A DNA stretch of 5,098 bases from Flammeovirgaceae bacterium (GTDB lineage: Bacteria; Bacteroidota; Bacteroidia; Cytophagales; Cyclobacteriaceae): the NCBI GenBank assembly GCA_947457025.1, contig CANGUI010000181.1:1-5098 (forward strand), in the 5' to 3' direction. Shown one piece after another: positions 1-5,098 of this stretch; the first letter of the stretch is position 1; every line of letters begins with the position of its first letter. A model generated the notes under the pieces. That model did not search any database and had not been told where the DNA came from. It saw only the letters and a program-made list of their open reading frames with translations. Position numbers and translations under genes: made by a program.

Positions 1-1208
1 CCTATATCGATGACGACATCAAGCGCGAAGTGATGGACACGCTGGAGTCCGGGTGGATTACGTCTGGCCCGAAAGTGCTGGCCCTGGAGAAACTCGTGGC
101 CGAGCAAACCGGGTTAACGCACGTGGCGTGCTGCAACTCGGCTACCTCCGGTTTGATGTTACTGCTGCATTGGTATGGTGTTACCAGGGGCGATGAGGTC
201 ATCATCCCGGCCTATACGTATGCGGCCACCGCCCTGGTGGTGATGCACCTCGGAGCTGTTCCTGTATTGGTGGATAGCGGAGATGATTTCAACATTGATG
301 TCTCGAAGATCAAAGAGAAAATCACCACCCGCACCAAGGCTATCATCCCTGTTGATGTGGCTGGATGGCCTTGTGCTTATCACGCTCTTTTTGATTTGGT
401 CAATGCACCCGAAATCAAAGCGAAGTTTACACCCACCACCGAAAATCAGAAAAAGCTTGGGCGGGTGATGGTGTTAAGTGATGCTGCGCACTCGCTCGGT
501 GCCCGGTATGCGAACAAACCGATTGGCGTATGGGGCGATTTTTCTGTTTTTTCATTTCATGCCGTAAAAAATGTAACCACTGCTGAAGGGGGAGCGATGT
601 GCATCAACCTTCCTCCAGAACATTTCGATCACGGGCAGGTGTATCGAACGCTCAAACTCTGGTCGCTCAACGGCCAAACCAAAGACGCTTTGGCCAAAAC
701 AAACGGTGCGGGGTGGAAGTACGATATCGTTTATCCGGGTTTTAAAATGAACATGCCCGATATGTGTGCGGCTATAGGCTTAGCCCAGTTGCGAAAATAT
801 CCTAATCACTTGCTACCCGAGCGGAAGAAAATCTTTGATCAGTATGTGGATTTTTTTCGCGCTCATGTTTGGGCTGAGTTACCCCCAGGGGATACTCCGC
901 ATCGGGCTTCATCGGCTCATTTGTTTGCACTCCGGGTCCGTGGTATCAGCGAGGGCCAGCGCGATGAGATGATCGTGAAGATCACACAGGCGGGGGTTTC
1001 CGTAAATGTCCATTTCCAGCCTCTCCCGTTACTCACAGTTTTTCGTACCCGAGGCTACCGGATGGAGGACTACCCGGTGGCCTACGACAGTTATGCGCGG
1101 GAGATTTCCCTCCCCATCTACCCGGGTCTTACAGCTGAGCAGGTTCACTTGGTTGTTACATCCGTGGTCGATGCATATAACGATGTAGCGTCAGTTACTG
1201 TGAGATGA
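1..1208 (+). CDS. DegT/DnrJ/EryC1-family sugar aminotransferase (5'-truncated by window edge)
   Basis: This is a PLP-dependent aminotransferase that would convert a keto sugar nucleotide to an amino sugar in the cytoplasm, for surface glycan synthesis. The reading frame is open from the first full codon at position 3 (YIDDDIKREV...), which matches the normal start region of the family (PPYIDDEI-like), so only a short N-terminus is missing and the in-frame GTG at 30 is not the true start. Numbering from the codon at 3, visible motifs are SGWITSGPK near residue 16, a CCNSATSG phosphate-binding segment near 44, PAYTYAAT near 70, the cofactor Asp in SDAAHSLGA (Asp160), and the Schiff-base lysine in SFHAVKNVTTAEGG (Lys189). 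An extra segment of about 35 residues before Asp160 is typical of one subgroup of the family. C-terminal NVHFQPLPLL fits the substrate region. The stop overlaps the next gene by ATGA. The exact sugar cannot be assigned. The family call is firm. Confidence 0.93.
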   Translation, partial: YIDDDIKREVMDTLESGWITSGPKVLALEKLVAEQTGLTHVACCNSATSGLMLLLHWYGVTRGDEVIIPAYTYAATALVVMHLGAVPVLVDSGDDFNIDVSKIKEKITTRTKAIIPVDVAGWPCAYHALFDLVNAPEIKAKFTPTTENQKKLGRVMVLSDAAHSLGARYANKPIGVWGDFSVFSFHAVKNVTTAEGGAMCINLPPEHFDHGQVYRTLKLWSLNGQTKDALAKTNGAGWKYDIVYPGFKMNMPDMCAAIGLAQLRKYPNHLLPERKKIFDQYVDFFRAHVWAELPPGDTPHRASSAHLFALRVRGISEGQRDEMIVKITQAGVSVNVHFQPLPLLTVFRTRGYRMEDYPVAYDSYAREISLPIYPGLTAEQVHLVVTSVVDAYNDVASVTVR

Positions 1209-1798
1209 AAAGGTTTTTGGATGTTTTAGTCGCAGGCATTGGGCTGGTTCTGCTTTCGCCTTTCTTTGTCGTGATGGCACTGATCATCAAATGGGATTCG
1301 CCCGGCCCGGTTTTTTTCCGGCAGGAACGTGTCGGACGGGGATTTTCAATGTTTCGTTTGTGGAAGTTTCGAACCATGCACGTTTTTGCTGATCGGCAGG
1401 CAGCGATCACCATCGGCACCCGCGATCCGCGCATCACACGTGCCGGCTACTGGCTTCGGAAATATAAACTGGATGAGCTGCCACAATTGATTAATGTGTT
1501 TTGTGGCGAAATGAGCCTGGTGGGCCCGCGCCCGGAAGTGAAGAAGTTTGTCGACTTGTATTCGCCCGAGCAGCGAAAGGTGCTTTCGATTTTGCCCGGC
1601 CTTACCGATTGGGCGTCTATTCACTATCGGCACGAGAACTCCCTGCTGGAGGGCAAAGAAGATCCCATCCGCTATTACGAGGAGGTGATTATGCCGGCTA
1701 AGCTGGCGCTCAATTTAAAATATCTGGAGCAGCGATCGTTTTGGGTGGATTTGAAGATTTTGTTTCAGACACTCGTTGCCTTATTCAGGAAGGAATGA
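1205..1798 (+). CDS. Small polyprenyl-phosphate sugar-1-phosphate transferase (bacterial sugar transferase family), first of two
   Basis: This 197-residue protein belongs to the monotopic phosphoglycosyl transferases (PF02397, PglC/WcaJ core). Such enzymes move a sugar-1-phosphate from a nucleotide sugar to undecaprenyl phosphate and so start a lipid-linked glycan. The single hydrophobic N-terminal segment (about residues 4-27) would be the re-entrant membrane helix. It is followed by SPGPVFFRQERVGR, FRLWKFRTM, a TRDPRITRAGYWLRK stretch, the catalytic Asp-Glu pair in KLDELPQL (Asp90, Glu91), MSLVGPRPE and PGLTDWASI. The PGLTDWAS ending distinguishes it from the next gene. Length matches the minimal catalytic domain, with no N-terminal multi-pass extension. 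ATG 1205 is chosen because it overlaps the previous stop as ATGA and begins with the family's usual MKRFLD. The sugar substrate is unknown. Confidence 0.93.
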   Translation: MKRFLDVLVAGIGLVLLSPFFVVMALIIKWDSPGPVFFRQERVGRGFSMFRLWKFRTMHVFADRQAAITIGTRDPRITRAGYWLRKYKLDELPQLINVFCGEMSLVGPRPEVKKFVDLYSPEQRKVLSILPGLTDWASIHYRHENSLLEGKEDPIRYYEEVIMPAKLALNLKYLEQRSFWVDLKILFQTLVALFRKE

Positions 1799-2385
1799 CG
1801 GCATATTCGACCATCGGCAAGCCGTTGTTGGACCGGCTCGGAGCCGTTGTCCTGCTCTTGACGCTGGGATGGGCGTTGCTCGTCATTGCTCTGGTATTCG
1901 TCTCTTCGGGCAACCGGCCCATTTTCTTTTTTGCCGAACGAATGGGCCGGGACGCCAGGGTATTTCGCATGATCAAATTCCGAACGTTGTATACCGATGC
2001 ATCACAACCAGTCGCGTTGCGCAGGTGGTGGTGGGGCGATTTTCTAAGGTTCACCAGCCTGGATGAACTTCCGCAAATATGGAACGTGCTCAAAGGCGAT
2101 ATGTCGTTGATCGGGCCCCGGCCGTTGCCCTACGAATACGGGAAGTTAATGGATGCCACCCAGCACATCCGACACACCGTTAAGCCGGGCATCACAGGGT
2201 GGGCGCAGGTCAATGGCCGGCACGGCCTGTCGTGGGCCGGGAAGTTTGCGCTCGATCGCTATTATGTCGAAAACCTCTCGTTCCGGCTTGATTGGAAAAT
2301 TCTGGTGAAAACCATTAAACTGCTGCTCAATCCAAAACCGGATCGCTCGCTTGACGAGAGACCATTTACGGGAAATCATGCGTAA
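1795..2385 (+). CDS. Small polyprenyl-phosphate sugar-1-phosphate transferase, second of two (PglC-like subclass)
   Basis: This is a second member of the bacterial sugar transferase family, 196 residues from ATG 1795. An in-frame TTG at 1741 gives a longer reading but lies deep in the previous gene; ATG 1795 forms an ATGA overlap with that gene's stop, is preceded by AGGAAGGA, and gives the expected short N-terminus (KPLLDRLGAV) before one hydrophobic segment (about residues 14-36). Motifs are FRMIKFRTLY, TSLDELPQIWNV with catalytic Asp90-Glu91, MSLIGPRPLPYEY, PGITGWAQVNGR and a C-terminal LDWKILVKT. The PGITGWAQVNGR class includes PglC, which loads phospho-bacillosamine onto undecaprenyl phosphate, and the next two genes fit that route. 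Odd points: the usual GP..F.Q.R.G is altered to NRPIFFFAERMGRD, and the usual DPR.T.G..LR stretch is replaced by ALRRWWWGDFLR. Substrate assignment is inference from neighbours. Confidence 0.92.
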   Translation: MTAYSTIGKPLLDRLGAVVLLLTLGWALLVIALVFVSSGNRPIFFFAERMGRDARVFRMIKFRTLYTDASQPVALRRWWWGDFLRFTSLDELPQIWNVLKGDMSLIGPRPLPYEYGKLMDATQHIRHTVKPGITGWAQVNGRHGLSWAGKFALDRYYVENLSFRLDWKILVKTIKLLLNPKPDRSLDERPFTGNHA

Positions 2386-3016
2386 GTCAATTGCCATTTA
2401 CGGTGCCGGAGGCTTTGGCCGCGAAACAGCCCTGCTGCTTCAACAGATCAATGCGGTGGAGCCCCTGTGGGATTTCAAGGGTTTCTTTGATGACGGCCTT
2501 CCCAAAAATACCCGGCTGGCGGATGGACTGGTGATCGGAGGGTTTCAAGATGCCCTGGACTCCGATATTGAATGCCTTGTCCTCGGTATTGCCGAAGGGG
2601 CTGTTCGAAAAAAGCTATTTGAAGGATTGAAGAGGAAAGGTTTTCGTTTCCCTTCGTTGATTCATCCTTCGGTGAATCGCGGTAGCGGGAGAAATCATAT
2701 CGGGCAGGGCTGCCTGATTTCAGCCGGGGTGATTTGCACCACGGATATCGTACTGGATGATTTTGTTCTCGTCAACCTGGCCGTTACCATTGGCCACGAT
2801 GTTCACCTTCAGGCGTATACATCTGTGATGCCTGCTTGCCACCTCAGCGGGAATGTTAGTGTGCATACCGGAGCCTTCATTGGCACGGGAGCAAAAATCC
2901 TGCAGGGTGTTACCATCGGGCAACGCGCAAAGGTTGGTGCCGGTGCCGTTGTTCTACACGATGTGCCGCCCGGCGCAACGGCCGTTGGCGTACCCGCCCG
3001 GATCATCACACCATGA
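2378..3016 (+). CDS. NeuD/PglD-like sugar acyltransferase (left-handed beta-helix)
   Basis: This 212-residue protein resembles PglD and NeuD, cytoplasmic enzymes that acetylate an amino or hydroxyl group of a nucleotide sugar using acetyl-CoA. The N-terminus (SIAIYGAGGFGRE, residues 4-16) is the short Rossmann-like domain that binds the nucleotide sugar. From about residue 105 the chain becomes hexapeptide repeats forming a left-handed beta-helix (for example IGTGAKILQGVTIG, then VGAGAVVLHDVPPG and VGVPARI at the end). His140 in TIGHDV matches the catalytic histidine position of PglD. ATG 2378 is chosen over an upstream in-frame TTG (2351) because the protein then begins right at the Rossmann strand; it overlaps the previous stop by 8 nt. 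With the transferase before it and the aminotransferase after it, N-acetylation of a 4-amino sugar is the favoured role, but O-acetylation is possible. Confidence 0.9.
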   Translation: MRKSIAIYGAGGFGRETALLLQQINAVEPLWDFKGFFDDGLPKNTRLADGLVIGGFQDALDSDIECLVLGIAEGAVRKKLFEGLKRKGFRFPSLIHPSVNRGSGRNHIGQGCLISAGVICTTDIVLDDFVLVNLAVTIGHDVHLQAYTSVMPACHLSGNVSVHTGAFIGTGAKILQGVTIGQRAKVGAGAVVLHDVPPGATAVGVPARIITP

Positions 3017-4131
3017 GTGCGCCATTCATTCCTTTGTCAGCTCACCCACTGCACCTGGAAACGGTGCAGGCCTTTCAGGCGGAACACAGGCTCCCCGCGC
3101 AGGAAGCGCTCGCTCGTTTCGAACAACTGGTGGCAGCGAAAACGGGTGTAGCCTTTGCGGTGGCCGTCAGCTCTGGCACCGCTGCCATTCATCTGGCCCT
3201 GAAACTGGCAGGCGTCCGGCCGGGCGATGTGGTGCTGGCTCCAGCCTTTACCTACGTGGCCACCATCAACCCCATCCGATACCTGGGTGCTGAACCGCTA
3301 TTGATTGATGCGGAAGAAGACACCTGGAACCTCGATCCCACGCTGCTCCGCGAGGCGATCCAGGATTGCCTGCAGCGGGGCAAGCGCCCGGCAGCCTGTC
3401 TGGTGGTAAATACCTATGGAACTCCGGCTAAATGGGGCGCAATCCTGGCCGCGTGCGGGGAACACGGCATTCCGGTAATAGAGGATGCAGCCGAATCCCT
3501 GGGGGCAACGGTTGATGAAAAGCCGTCGGGTTCGCTGGGGGACATTGGCATCACGTCGTTCAATACCAACAAAGTGGTAACGTGTTTTGGCGGGGGCGCG
3601 GTGTTGCTGAAAGATGAACAGCAGGCCGAGCGTGTGCTGTATTGGGCCACCCAGGCCCGCAGTGCGTTGCCATACTATGAACATCGCGAAGTAGGATACA
3701 ACTACCGCATGAGTCCATTACAGGCGCTGTGGGGATTAACCGATCTGCCTGAATTGGACGAACGTGTGCGAAGGAGACGGGCTGTCTTCCAGCGCTATCG
3801 TGAGGAGCTGGGTGATTTGATCACGAAGATGCAGCACGAAGATGCCGGTGCTTATTCCAATCGGTGGTTATCGTCTTTTGTTTTTCGGGGAGAGCGGGCG
3901 CTGGCCCTTCAGCAACACCTGCTGGAACTGCGTATTGAATCTCGCCCGCTCTGGAATCCCATGCATCATCAGCCTGCTTTTTCTGATGTTAACGCCTATC
4001 GCAATGGCGTGAGCGACCGACTGTTCCGGTCAGGTATTTGTTTGCCTTCCGGGCACCGGCTCTCGGCCGATGATCAGGAGAGGGTAGTGGCAGTCATCTG
4101 CCATTTCTTTCGACAGGCAACCAACGGGTAA
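3013..4131 (+). CDS. PglE-like DegT/DnrJ/EryC1-family aminotransferase
   Basis: This is a 372-residue PLP-dependent aminotransferase, likely acting on a UDP-4-keto-6-deoxy-hexosamine or a similar sugar and feeding the acetyltransferase encoded just before it. Visible motifs are AVSSGTAAIHLALKL near residue 52, PAFTYVATINPIRYLGA, VVNTYGTPA, the cofactor Asp in IEDAAESLGA (Asp158), the Schiff-base lysine in SFNTNKVVTCFGGG (Lys187), GYNYRMSPLQA, and the substrate-side RPLWNPMHHQPAF. The SFN.NK..T..GGG form and the C-terminal CLPSGHRLS are close to PglE/LegC-type enzymes and differ from the SFH.VK form in the first gene of the window. The N-terminus lacks the usual W.a.GP.v..FE stretch, having AEHRLPAQEALARFE instead. 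It starts in an ATGA overlap and is the last gene of the operon; the nearest clear terminator is 164 nt downstream. The family is sure; the substrate is inferred. Confidence 0.92.
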   Translation: MSAPFIPLSAHPLHLETVQAFQAEHRLPAQEALARFEQLVAAKTGVAFAVAVSSGTAAIHLALKLAGVRPGDVVLAPAFTYVATINPIRYLGAEPLLIDAEEDTWNLDPTLLREAIQDCLQRGKRPAACLVVNTYGTPAKWGAILAACGEHGIPVIEDAAESLGATVDEKPSGSLGDIGITSFNTNKVVTCFGGGAVLLKDEQQAERVLYWATQARSALPYYEHREVGYNYRMSPLQALWGLTDLPELDERVRRRRAVFQRYREELGDLITKMQHEDAGAYSNRWLSSFVFRGERALALQQHLLELRIESRPLWNPMHHQPAFSDVNAYRNGVSDRLFRSGICLPSGHRLSADDQERVVAVICHFFRQATNG

Positions 4132-4202
4132 CGACTAACCGCCATCCAGGAAACCATCCGGAGTTGCGATCCCGCCTTAGCGGAAGGAAGAATTAATCTG
4201 CA

Positions 4203-4235
4203 GGGTGTCTCAAAAATAAATCGCTAAAGGCACCC
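4203..4235 (+). other. Possible hairpin in 3' untranslated region
   Basis: GGGTGTC (4203-4209) can pair with GGCACCC (4229-4235) over 7 bp with one G-T pair, leaving an A-rich loop of 19 nt. It has no T-tract, so it is not a terminator by itself. It lies in the untranslated stretch after the glycan operon. The large loop makes it a weak call. Confidence 0.3.
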
Positions 4236-4242
4236 GACGGCT

Positions 4243-4271
4243 CGTTAGTATCGCCAATCAGCGGACTAACG
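4243..4271 (+). other. Stable hairpin in 3' untranslated region
   Basis: CGTTAGT (4243-4249) is a perfect inverted repeat of ACTAACG (4265-4271). Inside it TCGC (4251-4254) can pair with GCGG (4261-4264) around a 6-nt loop after one bulged A, giving about 11 bp in total. No T-tract follows (CCTCTTAAG). It could protect transcript 3' ends, be part of a small RNA, or be an operator-like inverted repeat; the sequence does not decide. Confidence 0.45.
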
Positions 4272-4295
4272 CCTCTTAAGTGTTTACAATCTTCT

Positions 4296-4328
4296 AAAGC
4301 CATCGCCCCCGCGGTGGCTTTTTGTTTT
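4296..4328 (+). terminator. Rho-independent terminator
   Basis: An 11-bp stem pairs AAAGCCATCGC (4296-4306) with GCGGTGGCTTT (4311-4321), with one T-G pair and a CCCC loop, followed by TTTTTGTTTT (4319-4328). This is a standard intrinsic terminator reading rightward. It would end transcripts from the glycan operon, whose last stop is 164 nt upstream, or from an unannotated RNA between them. The opposite side has only a weak T-run, so it is probably one-directional. Confidence 0.85.
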
Positions 4329-4347
4329 CTGCCAATCCGTACCTTCG
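4321..4347 (+). promoter_or_regulatory. Probable Bacteroidota-type promoter for the exosortase gene
   Basis: TACCTTCG (4340-4347) matches the Bacteroidota -7 box TAnnTTTG at all but one position. TTTG at 4321-4324, inside the terminator T-tract, is a candidate -33 element, but the 15-nt gap is shorter than usual, so that half is doubtful. The box ends 5 nt before ATG 4353, so transcription would start at or next to the start codon and give a leaderless or nearly leaderless mRNA. No Shine-Dalgarno sequence is present, which agrees. Confidence 0.55.
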
Positions 4348-4352
4348 TGCCC

Positions 4353-4901
4353 ATGGCTGATTCCCCCACGGCTTTACTCCGGCAGTTTAAACCTGCCCTG
4401 CGTTTTGTGGGGCTGTTTCTGGCCGTTTACCTCGTGGGCAATACGGGCTATGGCATCTGGATCCAGCACCTCAGCCCCGCACCTGATCCGCTCACCGTGG
4501 GCGTCACGCGCCAGGCGGCCAGGTTGTTGTCGGCATACCACCCGCCCGTGGAGGCCGTGGTCAACCCGGCCGGGCCCACCGTTTTTCTGCGTCAGCTGGG
4601 CGATACCCGGCTCAACGTGTTCGAAGGCTGCAACGGCATCAACGTGATGATCGTATTCGCGGCCTTTGTAGTGGCATTTGGCGGACCCTTCTCGCGGGCA
4701 GCCTGGTTTTTACCCCTCGGCCTGGTGCTGATCCACCTCGCCAACCTCCTGCGGCTGGTGCTGCTTTTTGAGGTGGTAGTCCGCTTTCCGGACTACTTCT
4801 ACTACGTTCACAAATACCTGTTCACCGCCAGCCTCTATGTGGGCGTGTTGCTGCTCTGGGCCTGGTGGGTGCGACTGAACCGGAAGGCCGATGAGCAGTG
4901 A
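4353..4901 (+). CDS. xrtF: Exosortase family protein, XrtF-like
   Basis: This 182-residue multi-pass membrane protein has the exosortase catalytic pattern: Cys93 in FEGCNGINVMIVF, Arg134 in HLANLLRLVLLF and His153 in YYVHKYLF. Exosortases are membrane cysteine enzymes thought to cut and transfer proteins carrying a C-terminal sorting signal, in a manner analogous to sortases. Hydrophobic segments lie at about residues 16-36, 96-115, 119-143 and 155-174, with the Cys, Arg and His near membrane boundaries. The short length and the downstream partner fit the XrtF subgroup of Bacteroidota, not the longer EpsH-type or XrtN enzymes. ATG 4353 is chosen over the in-frame GTG at 4314, because that GTG lies inside the terminator stem and upstream of the promoter box. 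The gene overlaps the next by 11 nt. Composition is clearly richer in GC than parts of the first gene. The family call is firm; the F subtype is likely. Confidence 0.85.
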   Translation: MADSPTALLRQFKPALRFVGLFLAVYLVGNTGYGIWIQHLSPAPDPLTVGVTRQAARLLSAYHPPVEAVVNPAGPTVFLRQLGDTRLNVFEGCNGINVMIVFAAFVVAFGGPFSRAAWFLPLGLVLIHLANLLRLVLLFEVVVRFPDYFYYVHKYLFTASLYVGVLLLWAWWVRLNRKADEQ

Positions 4902-5098
4902 GCGCAGGCGGCAGGACTGGATGGTGATGGCCCTGGCGCTGCTGGGGTTGGTGATTATTTATGTTTTTCAGCGGGTTGACTATTATGGTCAGGTGAGTGG
5001 TTTACTGGGGTGGGGCAAAGCCCCGGAAGAACTGGCGTTTGCAGTAAACAAGACCCTGCGCATGACGGCCAACGACCTGCTCTGCGTGGTGATCATCC
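4891..5098 (+). CDS. Exosortase F system-associated membrane protein (3'-truncated by window edge)
   Basis: The ATG at 4891 overlaps the exosortase stop (ATGAGCAGTGA) and opens a frame that runs to the window edge, giving 69 residues. The start MSSERRRQDW is basic and is followed by a hydrophobic segment (about residues 11-25), then a soluble-looking stretch and NKTLRMTANDLLCVVII, which begins a second hydrophobic segment. In Bacteroidota a small membrane protein of this layout, named exosortase F system-associated protein, usually follows xrtF. Its biochemical role is not known. The identification rests on position, overlap and layout plus the NDLL-containing stretch, so the family name is likely but not proven from this fragment. 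Confidence 0.68.
   Translation, partial: MSSERRRQDWMVMALALLGLVIIYVFQRVDYYGQVSGLLGWGKAPEELAFAVNKTLRMTANDLLCVVII

Noticed and set aside
2853..3293. A 146-codon open frame on the + strand across the acyltransferase and aminotransferase junction.
   Set aside because: It is a shadow in another frame of two well-supported genes, with low-complexity, arginine- and glycine-rich sequence.
3298..3684. A 128-codon open frame on the - strand.
   Set aside because: It lies fully inside the PglE-like aminotransferase, whose motifs are clear, and its translation shows no recognisable domain.
4201..4235. CAGGGTGTCTCAAAAATAA resembles the terminal inverted repeat of some insertion sequences.
   Set aside because: No matching opposite end, transposase remnant or target duplication was seen in the window. 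The same bases are also explained by a weak hairpin.
4285..4290. TACAAT as a sigma-70-like -10 box.
   Set aside because: No -35-like sequence at proper spacing (4262-4267 reads CGGACT), and Bacteroidota promoters use a different consensus.
4314..4352. An N-terminal extension of the exosortase from GTG 4314.
   Set aside because: The GTG is in the 3' arm of the terminator stem and upstream of the probable promoter box; ATG 4353 gives a normal family N-terminus.
4132..4352. A tRNA or other known structured RNA in the intergenic region.
   Set aside because: No cloverleaf, T-loop GTTCRA or CCA-type end was found; only simple hairpins are visible.
1..5098. CRISPR array or tandem repeats.
   Set aside because: No regularly spaced direct repeats were seen; the short CCATCC repeat at 4142 and 4154 is too small to mean anything.

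Overview
The window looks like chromosomal DNA of a Bacteroidota bacterium, probably a Cytophagales-like lineage with moderate GC. Three things point there: an exosortase of the small XrtF type followed by its usual companion gene, a TAnnTTTG-like promoter box placed directly in front of a start codon, and little use of Shine-Dalgarno sequences. The genus cannot be told from this sequence.

Positions 1-4131 hold the end of a glycan-biosynthesis operon on the + strand, with five genes joined by overlapping stop and start codons (4, 4, 8 and 4 nt). In order they are a DegT/DnrJ/EryC1 aminotransferase (5' end outside the window), two small membrane-bound sugar-phosphate transferases of different subclasses, a NeuD/PglD-type sugar O/N-acyltransferase, and a PglE-like DegT-family aminotransferase. 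The last three have the composition of a bacillosamine-type module: a 4-keto sugar nucleotide would be aminated by the aminotransferase, acetylated by the hexapeptide-repeat enzyme, and loaded as sugar-1-phosphate onto undecaprenyl phosphate by the transferase. No dehydratase, glycosyltransferase, flippase or polymerase lies in the window, so those must be elsewhere, most likely upstream.

Positions 4132-4352 are non-coding. They contain several potential hairpins, a clear Rho-independent terminator (4296-4328) and, overlapping its T-tract, a probable Bacteroidota promoter that would give an almost leaderless transcript starting at about 4353.

Positions 4353-5098 hold a separate unit: an XrtF-like exosortase with its Cys, Arg and His residues present, overlapped by the start of an exosortase-associated membrane protein that runs off the right edge. 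Exosortases are membrane transpeptidase-like enzymes that process C-terminal sorting signals and often accompany exopolysaccharide loci, so a glycan operon beside XrtF makes biological sense. The terminator and separate promoter indicate that the two units are transcribed independently. No sorting substrate is visible here.
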